Shown: in pieces, positions 34,997-42,528 of the stretch
Numbering within the stretch: position 1 is the stretch's first letter
Layout of the letters: every line of letters starts with the position of its first letter
From: Cereibacter_A sp052244495
Lineage (GTDB): Bacteria > Pseudomonadota > Alphaproteobacteria > Rhodobacterales > Rhodobacteraceae
DNA: 64,000 bases
Assembly (NCBI GenBank): GCA_052244495.1
Contig: JBQPXH010000001.1
Direction: 5' to 3' (one strand)
The notes under the pieces: generated by a model
What the model was told of the DNA's origin: nothing
The model's input: the letters and a program-made list of their open reading frames with translations, nothing else
Database searches by the model: none
Made by a program: the position numbers and the translations under genes

Positions 34997-35029
34997 ACGC
35001 GGGCGGGTCCGCTGCCGGCCCGCCCGCGT
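34997..35029. terminator. 11-bp perfect hairpin just upstream of glgA
   Basis: ACGCGGGCGGG (34997-35007) and CCCGCCCGCGT (35019-35029) form an 11-bp stem with an 11-base loop, directly after dispersed element copy 3 and 13-45 bp upstream of the glgA start. It could act as an attenuator or processing barrier inside the operon. Confidence 0.5.
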
Positions 35030-35030
35030 G

Positions 35031-35082
35031 CTTCATTCTCGTCCAAATATCCCGCGGGGGTGCGGGGGCGCGAAGCCCCCGC
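35031..35082 (+). repeat. Dispersed intergenic element, copy 3, inside the glycogen operon
   Basis: CTTCATTCTCGTCCAAATAT begins the copy; the hairpin is GCGGGGGC/GCCCCCGC (35062-35069 and 35075-35082) with loop GCGAA. It lies 8 bp past the glgC stop. The first 22 bases are identical to copy 4. Confidence 0.8.
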
Positions 35083-35089
35083 CCGACCC

Positions 35090-36361
35090 TCAGCCGAGCG
35101 ATCTTGCCCGTGCGTCCAGCATGTCCTGCGTCACGAGCACGATGCCATTCTCCGACCGGCGGAACCAGCGCTCGTCTTCCGCCGGATCCTGCCCGATCAC
35201 CAGCCCCTCCGGGATCACCACGCCCCGGTCAAGCACGCAGTCCCTCAGGTCCGCCTTCCGGCTCACCGTGACCTGAGGCAGCGCCACCACGCGCTGCAGG
35301 CTGGAATAGCTGTGCGTGCGGCAGCCGGTGAACAGCAGCGAATTGCGGATCTCGCTGCCCGAGACGATGCAGTCGCCCGAGACCAGCGAGGAGATCGCCA
35401 GCCCGCGCCGTCCGTCGTCGTCGTGCACGAACTTGGCCGGAGGCACGATCTGCGAATAGGTCCAGATCGGCCACTCGCGGTCATAGAGGTCGAGCTTGGG
35501 AGTGAAGGCAGTCAGGTCGATGTTGGCCTGCCAGAACGCGTCGATCGTGCCCACATCGCGCCAGTATGGCTCGGTCTCGAGGCCGGTCATCACGCAGCTG
35601 TCCGAAAAACGGTGTGCCATCGCCTTGCCGTTCTTCACGATGGCCGGGATCAGGTCGTGGCCGAAGTCGTGGCTCGAGTTCGGATCCTCGGCATCGCGGA
35701 TCAGCAGGTCGCGCAGGAAGGCCCAGTCGAAGACATAGATCCCCATCGAGGCCAGCGCATTGCCCTCGTCGCCGGGGATCCCCGGCGGATCGGCGGGCTT
35801 CTCGAGGAAGTCGGTGATGCGCAGATCCCTGTCCACATGCATCACCCCGAAGGCCGTGGCCTCCATCCGCGGCACGGTGAGGCAGCCGATCGTGACGTCC
35901 GCCCCCGTTTCGCAGTGCTGGCGCAGCATGATCTCGTAGTCCATCTTGTAGACGTGATCGCCGGCCAGGATGATGACATACTTGATGTCGTAGCTGTCCA
36001 CGATGTCGATGTTCTGCGTCACGGCATCGGCGGTTCCCAGGTACCACTTGTGCTCGTCGACGCGCTGGCTCGCCGGCAGGATGTCGAGATATTCGTTCCG
36101 TTCCTCGCGGAAGAAGTTCCAGCCGCGCTGGATGTGCCGGATCAGGCTGTGGGCCTTGTACTGCGTGGCGATCGCCATCTTGCGGATGCCGGAATTCATC
36201 GCGTTCGACAGCGCGAAGTCGATGATCCGCGCCTTGCCGCCGAAGTAGACGGCCGGCTTCGCGCGTCTGTCCGTCAACTCCTTCAGTCGGCTGCCGCGTC
36301 CGCCGGCGAGCACGAAGGCCATGGCCTGCGCAGTCAGCCTGAGTGGGGGTTGCGCCTTCAT
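35090..36361 (-). CDS. glgC: Glucose-1-phosphate adenylyltransferase (ADP-glucose pyrophosphorylase)
   Basis: Makes ADP-glucose from glucose-1-phosphate and ATP, the regulated step of glycogen synthesis. It has 423 residues with the nucleotide-binding LAGGRGSRLKELTDRRAKP, glucose-1-phosphate site FLEKP and a C-terminal left-handed beta-helix region (CIVSGSEIRNSLLFTGCRTH). Enzymes of purple non-sulfur bacteria are known to be allosterically activated by fructose-6-phosphate and pyruvate; that regulation is family knowledge, not read from this sequence. Positioned between glgB (75-bp gap) and glgA. Confidence 0.96.
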   Translation of the reverse strand: MKAQPPLRLTAQAMAFVLAGGRGSRLKELTDRRAKPAVYFGGKARIIDFALSNAMNSGIRKMAIATQYKAHSLIRHIQRGWNFFREERNEYLDILPASQRVDEHKWYLGTADAVTQNIDIVDSYDIKYVIILAGDHVYKMDYEIMLRQHCETGADVTIGCLTVPRMEATAFGVMHVDRDLRITDFLEKPADPPGIPGDEGNALASMGIYVFDWAFLRDLLIRDAEDPNSSHDFGHDLIPAIVKNGKAMAHRFSDSCVMTGLETEPYWRDVGTIDAFWQANIDLTAFTPKLDLYDREWPIWTYSQIVPPAKFVHDDDGRRGLAISSLVSGDCIVSGSEIRNSLLFTGCRTHSYSSLQRVVALPQVTVSRKADLRDCVLDRGVVIPEGLVIGQDPAEDERWFRRSENGIVLVTQDMLDARARSLG

Positions 36362-36436
36362 TCCGTCCTCCCGTACCGCGGGTTGGCCCCGCTCACCATC
36401 TCTGCCCCGGTCGGGTCGGACTCGCCGCTGTGCAAG

Positions 36437-38614
36437 TCAGCCCTGCCTGAGGATCACCGTAGACAGCGGCGGGAGCGTGACAAGGGCCGAATGCTCCTGA
36501 CCGTGCCAGCCCACGTGCTCGGAGACGACGCCGCCGAGGTTGCCGCGGTTCCCGCCCCCATAGATTTCCGCATCGGTGTTGAGGACTTCCTCCCAGTGCC
36601 CCTCCGCCGGAAGGCCGATGCGCATCCTCCGTTCGATGGGGGTGAAGTTCATCGCGGCCACGACCATCGGCTCATCGACCCGACCGCGGCGGACGAAGGC
36701 GTAGACCGAGTGATCCGCGTCATTCGCTTCCAGCCAGACGAAGCCTTCCGGCCGTGCATCGTTGCGGTGCAGCGCCGGCGTTTCGCGGTAGAGGCGGTTC
36801 AGGTCGCGCACGAGGGTCTGCACGCCCCGGTGCAGGGGATGCTCGAGGTGGTGCCAGTCGAGCGATGCGCCGTGGTTCCACTCGCGGCCCTGCGCGAACT
36901 CGCAGCCCATGAACAGCAGCTTCTTGCCCGGATGGGTCCACATGTAGCCGTAATAGGCCCGAAGGTTCGCGAATTTCTCCGCACCCTCGCCCGGCATCTT
37001 GGCGATCATCGAGCCCTTGCCGTGCACTACCTCGTCGTGGCTGATCGGCAGGATGTAGTTCTCGGACCAGGCATAGTGCAGGCTGAAGGTCATCTGGTGA
37101 TGGTGATGCCGCCGGTGCACCGGGTCGAGGTGCATGTAGTCCAGCGTGTCGTTCATCCAGCCCATGTTCCACTTGAACCCGAAGCCGAGCCCGCCGTGGT
37201 GGACGGGGCGCGAGACGCCCGGAAAGGCCGTGCTTTCCTCGGCCACCGTCATCACGCCCGGATCCTCGGCGTAGACCGTCTCGTTCATCCGCCGCAGCAG
37301 CGCGATCGCCTCGTGATTCTCGCGCCCGCCGTCCTTGTTCGGCACCCACTCGCCCGCCTTCCGCGAGTAGTCGCGGTAGAGCATCGAGGCCACCGCATCC
37401 ACCCTCAGCCCGTCGAGATGGTATTCCTCGAGCCAGTAGAGTGCGTTGGACGTGAGGAAATTCGCGACCTCCGTCCGGCCGAAGTTGTAGATCAGCGTGT
37501 TCCAGTCCTGGTGGAAACCCTCGCGCGGGTCGGCGTGCTCGTAGAGGGCCGTGCCGTCGAAGCGGCCGAGCCCGTGCGGGTCGGTCGGGAAGTGGCCCGG
37601 CACCCAGTCGATCAGCACGCCGAGGCCCTTCTGGTGCGCGGCGTCCACGAGTGCCCGGAACTCCTGCGGCGTGCCGTGCCTGATCGTGGGCGCGAAGAGC
37701 CCGACCGGCTGGTAGCCCCAGGAGCCGTCGAACGGATGCTCGGACACCGGCATCAGTTCGAGATGCGTGAAGCCCATGTCGGCGGCGTAGTCCACGAGAT
37801 CGCGGGCCAGCTCGGTGTAGGAGAGCATCCGCCCGCCCTCCGCCCGCTTCCAGCTGCCGAGATGCACCTCGTAGATCGAGATCGGCGCATCGACCGAATG
37901 CCGGCTTGCGCGCCCGGCCATCCAGTCGCCATCGCGCCAGTCCGCAGATCCCAGCGCCCGCACGACCGAGGCCGTCCGCGGCGGATGCTCGGATCCGAAG
38001 CCCACGGGATCGGCCTTCAGCGGCAGCAGATGCCCGCCCGGCCCGCGGATCTCGAACTTGTAGGCCGCGCCCTCGCCCACGCCCGGCAGGAAGATCTCCC
38101 AGACGCCCGTCGGGCCGCGGCGACGCATGGGATGACGCCGGCCGTCCCAGATGTTGAAGTCGCCCACGACCGAGACGCGTTCGGCATTCGGCGCCCAGAG
38201 GGCGAAATGCGTGCCCTCGACGCCCTCGTGCCGGATGGGATGCGCGCCCAGCACCCGCCAGAGGCGCCGGTGCGTCCCTTCGCCGAGCAGGTATTCGTCC
38301 ATCTCGCCCAGCACGGGGCCGAAACGGAACGGGTCCTCGAACTCCCACACGGCACCCTGCCCCGTGGCGCGCAGACGGTAGGGTTCAGGCTGCATCGCCA
38401 CGGCGAACAGGCCGGGGAAGCCCTCGACCGGCGCCGCCTCGATCTCGCGCGAGGCCAGAACGGCAAGCCTCTCCGCGCCCGGCACGAAGGCCGTCAGCAC
38501 ATGGCCGCCGCCCCGCCGGTGCAGGCCGAGGACCGAGAAGGGATCGCCATGCGCCCCCTCGACGATGGCCTGTGCGACGGCGGGGTCGACAAGCGTCTCA
38601 GGGGCCTTGGGCAT
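36437..38614 (-). CDS. glgB: 1,4-alpha-glucan branching enzyme (GH13)
   Basis: Introduces alpha-1,6 branches into glycogen. It has 725 residues: N-terminal CBM48-type domains (two beta modules, GDPFSVLGLH and FALWAPNAERVSVVGDFNIW), then the GH13 barrel with DGLRVDAVASMLY (nucleophile Asp), VAEEST (acid/base Glu) and ISHDEVVHGK (third Asp). The run HRRHHHHQMTF is the usual His-rich branching-enzyme segment. It follows glgP by 13 bp and precedes glgC. Confidence 0.96.
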   Translation of the reverse strand: MPKAPETLVDPAVAQAIVEGAHGDPFSVLGLHRRGGGHVLTAFVPGAERLAVLASREIEAAPVEGFPGLFAVAMQPEPYRLRATGQGAVWEFEDPFRFGPVLGEMDEYLLGEGTHRRLWRVLGAHPIRHEGVEGTHFALWAPNAERVSVVGDFNIWDGRRHPMRRRGPTGVWEIFLPGVGEGAAYKFEIRGPGGHLLPLKADPVGFGSEHPPRTASVVRALGSADWRDGDWMAGRASRHSVDAPISIYEVHLGSWKRAEGGRMLSYTELARDLVDYAADMGFTHLELMPVSEHPFDGSWGYQPVGLFAPTIRHGTPQEFRALVDAAHQKGLGVLIDWVPGHFPTDPHGLGRFDGTALYEHADPREGFHQDWNTLIYNFGRTEVANFLTSNALYWLEEYHLDGLRVDAVASMLYRDYSRKAGEWVPNKDGGRENHEAIALLRRMNETVYAEDPGVMTVAEESTAFPGVSRPVHHGGLGFGFKWNMGWMNDTLDYMHLDPVHRRHHHHQMTFSLHYAWSENYILPISHDEVVHGKGSMIAKMPGEGAEKFANLRAYYGYMWTHPGKKLLFMGCEFAQGREWNHGASLDWHHLEHPLHRGVQTLVRDLNRLYRETPALHRNDARPEGFVWLEANDADHSVYAFVRRGRVDEPMVVAAMNFTPIERRMRIGLPAEGHWEEVLNTDAEIYGGGNRGNLGGVVSEHVGWHGQEHSALVTLPPLSTVILRQG

Positions 38615-38627
38615 TTCTTCCTCGGGA

Positions 38628-41033
38628 TCAGTGCTGCAGGGCAGATTCTACGCCCCAGATGTCCCTCATGTAACCACGGATCGTCCGGTCGGACGAGAAG
38701 AAGCCCGAGCGCGCCGTATTGAGCGCAGCCATGGTCAGCCAGCGCCGCCGGTCCTTGTAGGCCGCATCGACCTCGGCCTGAGCGGCGATATAGGCGTCGA
38801 AGTCCGAAGCCACGAGGAAGTAGTCGTGGTGCCAGACGCGATGCACGAGGCCATGGTAGCGGTCGGGCTGCGAGGGGCTGAACTGCCCTTCGGCGATGGC
38901 CTGCAGCACGTTCTGCATGACCTGACTTGCCTCGATGGCCTTGCGCGCGTGGTCGGGATCCTCGCGGCGCTTCATCACCTCCTCGGCGGTCAGGCCGAAC
39001 AGGAAGAAGTTGTCGGCGCCCACCTCCTGCAGGATCTCGACGTTGGCGCCGTCGAGCGTGCCGATGGTCGGCGCGCCGTTGATCATGAACTTCATGTTGC
39101 CGGTGCCCGAGGCTTCCTTGCCCGCCGTCGAGATCTGTTCGCTGAGATCCGCCGCCGGCACCAGGCGCTCGGCCATCGAGACGTTGTAATTGGCCGGATA
39201 GACGACCTTCAGCAGGTCGCCCACCACCGGGTCAGAGTTGATGACCGCGCCCACGTCGTTGATGAGGTGGATGATCTCCTTGGCGACCGCATAGCCCGGC
39301 GCGGACTTGCCGCCGAAGATCTTCACCCGCGGCACCCAGCCCGCCGTCGGATTGGCGCGGATCGCCTGCCAGCGCGCGATGGTCTCGAGGATGTTCAGAA
39401 GCTGGCGCTTGTATTCGTGTATGCGCTTCACCTGCACGTCGAAAAGCGCGTCCGGGCTGACCTTCACCCCGCACTCCGTCCCGATCCAGTTCGAGAGCGC
39501 CACCTTGTTCTGCCGCTTCGCGGCATCGAAGGCGCCGAGGAAGGTCTGGTCCTTCACATGCGGCTCTAGCCCCTTCAGGCGGTCGAGATCGTCCTCCCAG
39601 CCCTCGCCGATCGACTCGCCGATGAGCCGCGACAGCGGCGCATTCGCCATCTTCAGCCAGCGCCGCGGCGTGACGCCGTTGGTCTGGTTGATGATCCGTT
39701 CAGGGTGCAGGCGGTTCAGTTCAGGGAAGAGATTGGCCTTCACGAGATCCGTGTGCAGCGCCGAGACGCCGTTGACCTTGTGCGACATGATGAAGGCCAA
39801 CTCGCCCATCCGCACCTCGTGGTGCTTGACGATGCCGACGTAATGCGGCCGCGCGGGGAAGTTGCGGCGGTGCCAGCCGTCGATGCGTTCCACGATCTGC
39901 ATGTGGCGCGGCAGGACGTTGCCGAAGGTGAAGGTCGCCCACCGTTCCAGCGCCTCGGGCAGAAGCGTGTGGTTGGTATAGCCGAGGCATTCCTGCGCGA
40001 TGGGCAGCGCCTCCTCGAACGGAATGCCGTTCTCGTCCACCATGAGCCGGATGAGTTCGGGTCCGGCGATGGCCGGATGCGTGTCGTTCATCTGGATGGC
40101 GACATGCTTGGCCAGCGCGCGCAGGTCGCCATGCACGGTGCGGAAGCGGCGGATGATGTCCTGCAGGGCGGCCGAGGTCAGGAAGAACTCCTGCTTCAGG
40201 CGCAGTTCCTTGCCCTGATAGGTCGTGTCGTCGGGATAGAGCACGCGGCTCAGCGTGCGGGCCAGCGTCTCGGGCTCGGCGGCGGCGGTGTAGTCGCCCC
40301 GGTTGAAGCGTTCGAGATCGAAGAGCGTCGTCGGCTCCGCTCCCCAGAGCCGCAGCGTATTGGCCCAGCGACCCTGCCAGCCCACCACCGGGGTGTCATG
40401 GGCCGAGGCCTTCACCGTCTCGCCCGGAACCCAATGCTCGCGGCCGTCGCGCGTCTCGACATGGCCCTTGAAGCCCACGATGTAGGTGGCCTCGGGCCGG
40501 TCGAATTCCCACGGGTTGCGCTGGGTCAGCCAGTCCTCGGGCGTCTCCACCTGCTGGCCGGCCTCGAACCGCTGGCGGAACAGTCCGTGCTCGTAGCGGA
40601 TGCCGTAGCCGTAGGCCGGGCAGCCGAGCGTGGCCATCGATTCCATGAAGCAGGCGGCAAGGCGACCGAGGCCGCCGTTCCCCAGCGCCGCGTCGGGCTC
40701 GTCGCCGACGATCGCCTTGAAGTCCTGCCCCAGCTCGGCCATCGTCCGCTCGGCCATCTCGTGCAGGCCGAGGTTGATCGTGGCATCCTCGAGGATGCGT
40801 CCGATCAGGAATTCCATCGACAGGTAGTAGACCCGCTTGCGGTCCTGCTCCCACGTCTGGCGGGTCGAGGCGAACCAGGGCTCCATGATCCTGTCGCGGA
40901 TCGCATAGGACAGCGCCATCCGCCAGTCGTAGAGGCTCGCATGCGGAGCATCCTTGCCCAGCGTGAAGGTAAGGTGGCGCAGCACATCGGTCTTCAGGAC
41001 GTTCGGGGTCAGGCTCTGATCATTCACGGGCAT
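38628..41033 (-). CDS. glgP: Glycogen phosphorylase (GT35)
   Basis: Releases glucose-1-phosphate from glycogen with inorganic phosphate. It has 801 residues from the ATG at 41031-41033; the frame opens four codons earlier at a TTG. GT35 hallmarks are EFLIGR, ALGNGGLGRLAACF, QMNDTHPAIAGPEL and the pyridoxal-phosphate lysine in EASGTGNMKFMING. First gene of the operon; the promoter must lie in the 512-bp region shared with the divergent Rrf2 gene. No strong ribosome-binding site is visible. Confidence 0.95.
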   Translation of the reverse strand: MPVNDQSLTPNVLKTDVLRHLTFTLGKDAPHASLYDWRMALSYAIRDRIMEPWFASTRQTWEQDRKRVYYLSMEFLIGRILEDATINLGLHEMAERTMAELGQDFKAIVGDEPDAALGNGGLGRLAACFMESMATLGCPAYGYGIRYEHGLFRQRFEAGQQVETPEDWLTQRNPWEFDRPEATYIVGFKGHVETRDGREHWVPGETVKASAHDTPVVGWQGRWANTLRLWGAEPTTLFDLERFNRGDYTAAAEPETLARTLSRVLYPDDTTYQGKELRLKQEFFLTSAALQDIIRRFRTVHGDLRALAKHVAIQMNDTHPAIAGPELIRLMVDENGIPFEEALPIAQECLGYTNHTLLPEALERWATFTFGNVLPRHMQIVERIDGWHRRNFPARPHYVGIVKHHEVRMGELAFIMSHKVNGVSALHTDLVKANLFPELNRLHPERIINQTNGVTPRRWLKMANAPLSRLIGESIGEGWEDDLDRLKGLEPHVKDQTFLGAFDAAKRQNKVALSNWIGTECGVKVSPDALFDVQVKRIHEYKRQLLNILETIARWQAIRANPTAGWVPRVKIFGGKSAPGYAVAKEIIHLINDVGAVINSDPVVGDLLKVVYPANYNVSMAERLVPAADLSEQISTAGKEASGTGNMKFMINGAPTIGTLDGANVEILQEVGADNFFLFGLTAEEVMKRREDPDHARKAIEASQVMQNVLQAIAEGQFSPSQPDRYHGLVHRVWHHDYFLVASDFDAYIAAQAEVDAAYKDRRRWLTMAALNTARSGFFSSDRTIRGYMRDIWGVESALQH

Positions 41034-41245
41034 GGTCCGTAGCAAGGGGTCCGGGGTCTCGGAGCGCGGTGGTCCGGCTTCACTTGCCGCGAGCCCGGGC
41101 CCGGGTCAAGCGCGGCTATCCGACATCGGCAAGGCGGATACCGACTATTCTGCGCCTTTCAGCGGAGGCGCGCGACCCTTTCCGCGAGGGCTCGCAGGAA
41201 GGCGGTTCCATTTTACGCAACCTGCGCAAGAGTTTCGCCAAGGTG

Positions 41246-41272
41246 GCACTTGTTCGCGCGGTGGACAAGTGC
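41246..41272. promoter_or_regulatory. Inverted repeat GCACTTGT-N11-ACAAGTGC, candidate operator
   Basis: Perfect 8-bp arms (41246-41253 and 41265-41272) separated by 11 bp, total 27 bp, within the divergent glgP/Rrf2 regulatory region. The size suits a dimeric regulator such as an Rrf2 protein, although the arms do not match the E. coli NsrR consensus. It could equally be an RNA hairpin. Confidence 0.45.
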
Positions 41273-41320
41273 TCACATCAAATGATACATCCCGACATTA
41301 TTTTTTACGTGGCAGCCGTC

Positions 41321-41351
41321 GCCGGCGCCTGCCTCGCACGCAGGGGCCGGC
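41321..41351. other. 12-bp imperfect hairpin in the glgP/Rrf2 region
   Basis: GCCGGCGCCTGC (41321-41332) pairs with GCAGGGGCCGGC (41340-41351) with one mismatch and a 7-base loop. On the minus strand it is followed by CCACGTAAAAAATAATG, not a U-tract, so it does not look like a terminator; it may be part of a 5' leader. Confidence 0.4.
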
Positions 41352-41545
41352 GGGAATGCCGCCTTCTTGTGCAGCATCATCCCCCCGGCCTGTGAAAAAG
41401 GCGCCCGGAGAAGGGGCTGCGACAAATTGCTTGTGCCGGATATCACATTTCCTCTCCACTTGAAGCCCTCTGATCGGGATCATGCCGGCGCCGCAGGCCC
41501 GAATTCGGTGGGGATTCGCGGCGCCAACCTTGAGAGGCAGCGTCA

Positions 41546-41980
41546 ATGCGACTGACCACCCGTACCAATCTGGCCATGAGAACTCTCATGTTCTGCGCGA
41601 TCAACGAGGGCCGCGTGGTGCGCAAGGCGGAGGTGGCGGCCGCCTGCAATGCTTCCGAGAACCACCTCGCACAGGTCATCCACGGCCTGGCCCAGAAGGG
41701 GTTCCTGCGGACGGTGCGCGGGCGCTGCGGCGGACTGGCACTCGGGCGCCCGGCCGAGAAGATCGTGGTCGGCGACGTCTTCCGCACCTTCGAATCAAAC
41801 CTCCCCTTCACCGAGTGCTTCTCGAAGAAGGAGAACAAGTGCCCGCTCACGCCCTCCTGCCGGCTCAAGTGTGCGCTGAACGACGCGCTTTCGGCCTTCT
41901 ATGGCTCGCTCGACAAGCTCTCGTTGCGAGACATGGTGCAGGAGAACACGGAGCTCGAGGAACTGCTGAAGGTCGCCTGA
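41546..41980 (+). CDS. Rrf2-family iron-sulfur regulator, NsrR-like
   Basis: A 144-residue winged-helix regulator starting MRLTTRTNLAMRTLMFCAIN, the characteristic NsrR N-terminus. The helix-turn-helix covers about residues 25-60 (EVAAACNASENHLAQVIHGL) with wing GRCGGLALG. Conserved cysteines Cys91, Cys99 and Cys105 (plus Cys109) in ECFSKKENKCPLTPSCRLKC are spaced as in NsrR-type [Fe-S] sensors of nitric oxide. NsrR usually represses NO-detoxification genes, but none is adjacent; the divergent neighbour is glgP. Whether it controls glycogen genes or only itself is unknown. Confidence 0.85.
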   Translation: MRLTTRTNLAMRTLMFCAINEGRVVRKAEVAAACNASENHLAQVIHGLAQKGFLRTVRGRCGGLALGRPAEKIVVGDVFRTFESNLPFTECFSKKENKCPLTPSCRLKCALNDALSAFYGSLDKLSLRDMVQENTELEELLKVA

Positions 41981-42089
41981 GCCAATCGGCCTTCCGCCTT
42001 CCCGGCGAGGTCATTTCCTCAGATGTCCGTGGCTGCGCGGGGCGCATCCGTTCATCCGCCGGCCAACCGGCTGCGAGTTTGCAAAGCCG

Positions 42090-42506
42090 TCACTCCGCCC
42101 CTTCCGAGGCGCAGCACCCGGAGCCCGCCGACAGCCCCTCGAGGATCGGACAATCGGGCCGGTCATCGCCCGCACAGGCCGAGACGAGATGGGCGAGCGT
42201 GGCCTGCATAGCCTTGAGCTCGTCGATCTTGGCCGCGATCTGACCGAGGTGCCGCTCCGCCAGCCGCTTCACATCCGCACTGGCCCGGCCGCGATCCTCC
42301 CAGAGCGCGAGCAGCGTGCGGCATTCCTCGATGGAGAAGCCGAGCGACCGAGCGCGTCCGAGGAATCCCAGCTTGTGCAGGTCGCGCTCGCGGAAGCGGC
42401 GGTAGCCGTTCGCGTCGCGCAGCGGGCGGACGAGGCCGATCTCCTCGTAGTAGCGGATGGTCTTGGCGGGCAGGCCCGAGCGGGCGGCGGCATCCTTGAT
42501 GTTCAT
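42090..42506 (-). CDS. cueR: Copper-responsive MerR-family regulator
   Basis: A 138-residue activator with an N-terminal MerR helix-turn-helix (AARSGLPAKTIRYYEEIGLV), a dimerisation helix and the Cu(I)-binding loop with Cys111 and Cys119 (CAGDDRPDC), matching CueR/HmrR; an additional CC pair is at 131-132 near the C-terminus. The ATG at 42504-42506 follows copA by 22 bp, so the regulator is downstream in the same operon. It likely acts on the two 19-bp-spacer promoters at 44990-45020 and 45059-45089. Confidence 0.93.
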   Translation of the reverse strand: MNIKDAAARSGLPAKTIRYYEEIGLVRPLRDANGYRRFRERDLHKLGFLGRARSLGFSIEECRTLLALWEDRGRASADVKRLAERHLGQIAAKIDELKAMQATLAHLVSACAGDDRPDCPILEGLSAGSGCCASEGAE

Positions 42507-42528
42507 CTGCCAGTCCCTCCTTCCAGTC

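Larger units (their letters stand above)
41034..41545. other. 512-bp divergent region between the glycogen operon and the Rrf2 regulator gene
   Basis: Unusually long and locally AT-richer than its surroundings around 41270-41310 (for example CATTATTTTTTACG). It contains two inverted repeats listed separately (41246-41272 and 41321-41351). A 37-codon frame opened by ATG at 41282 has no ribosome-binding site. Promoters of glgP and the Rrf2 gene should be here but no strong -35/-10 pair was recognised. Confidence 0.6.

Noticed and set aside
33593..38722. A 1709-codon open frame on the plus strand across glgA, glgC and glgB
   Set aside because: It is antisense to three genes with full family signatures; His/Arg/Gly-rich composition is the usual antisense shadow in GC-rich coding DNA.
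41282..41395. A 37-codon frame between glgP and the Rrf2 gene
   Set aside because: No ribosome-binding site, ordinary composition for chance, and it spans a hairpin that better explains the region.
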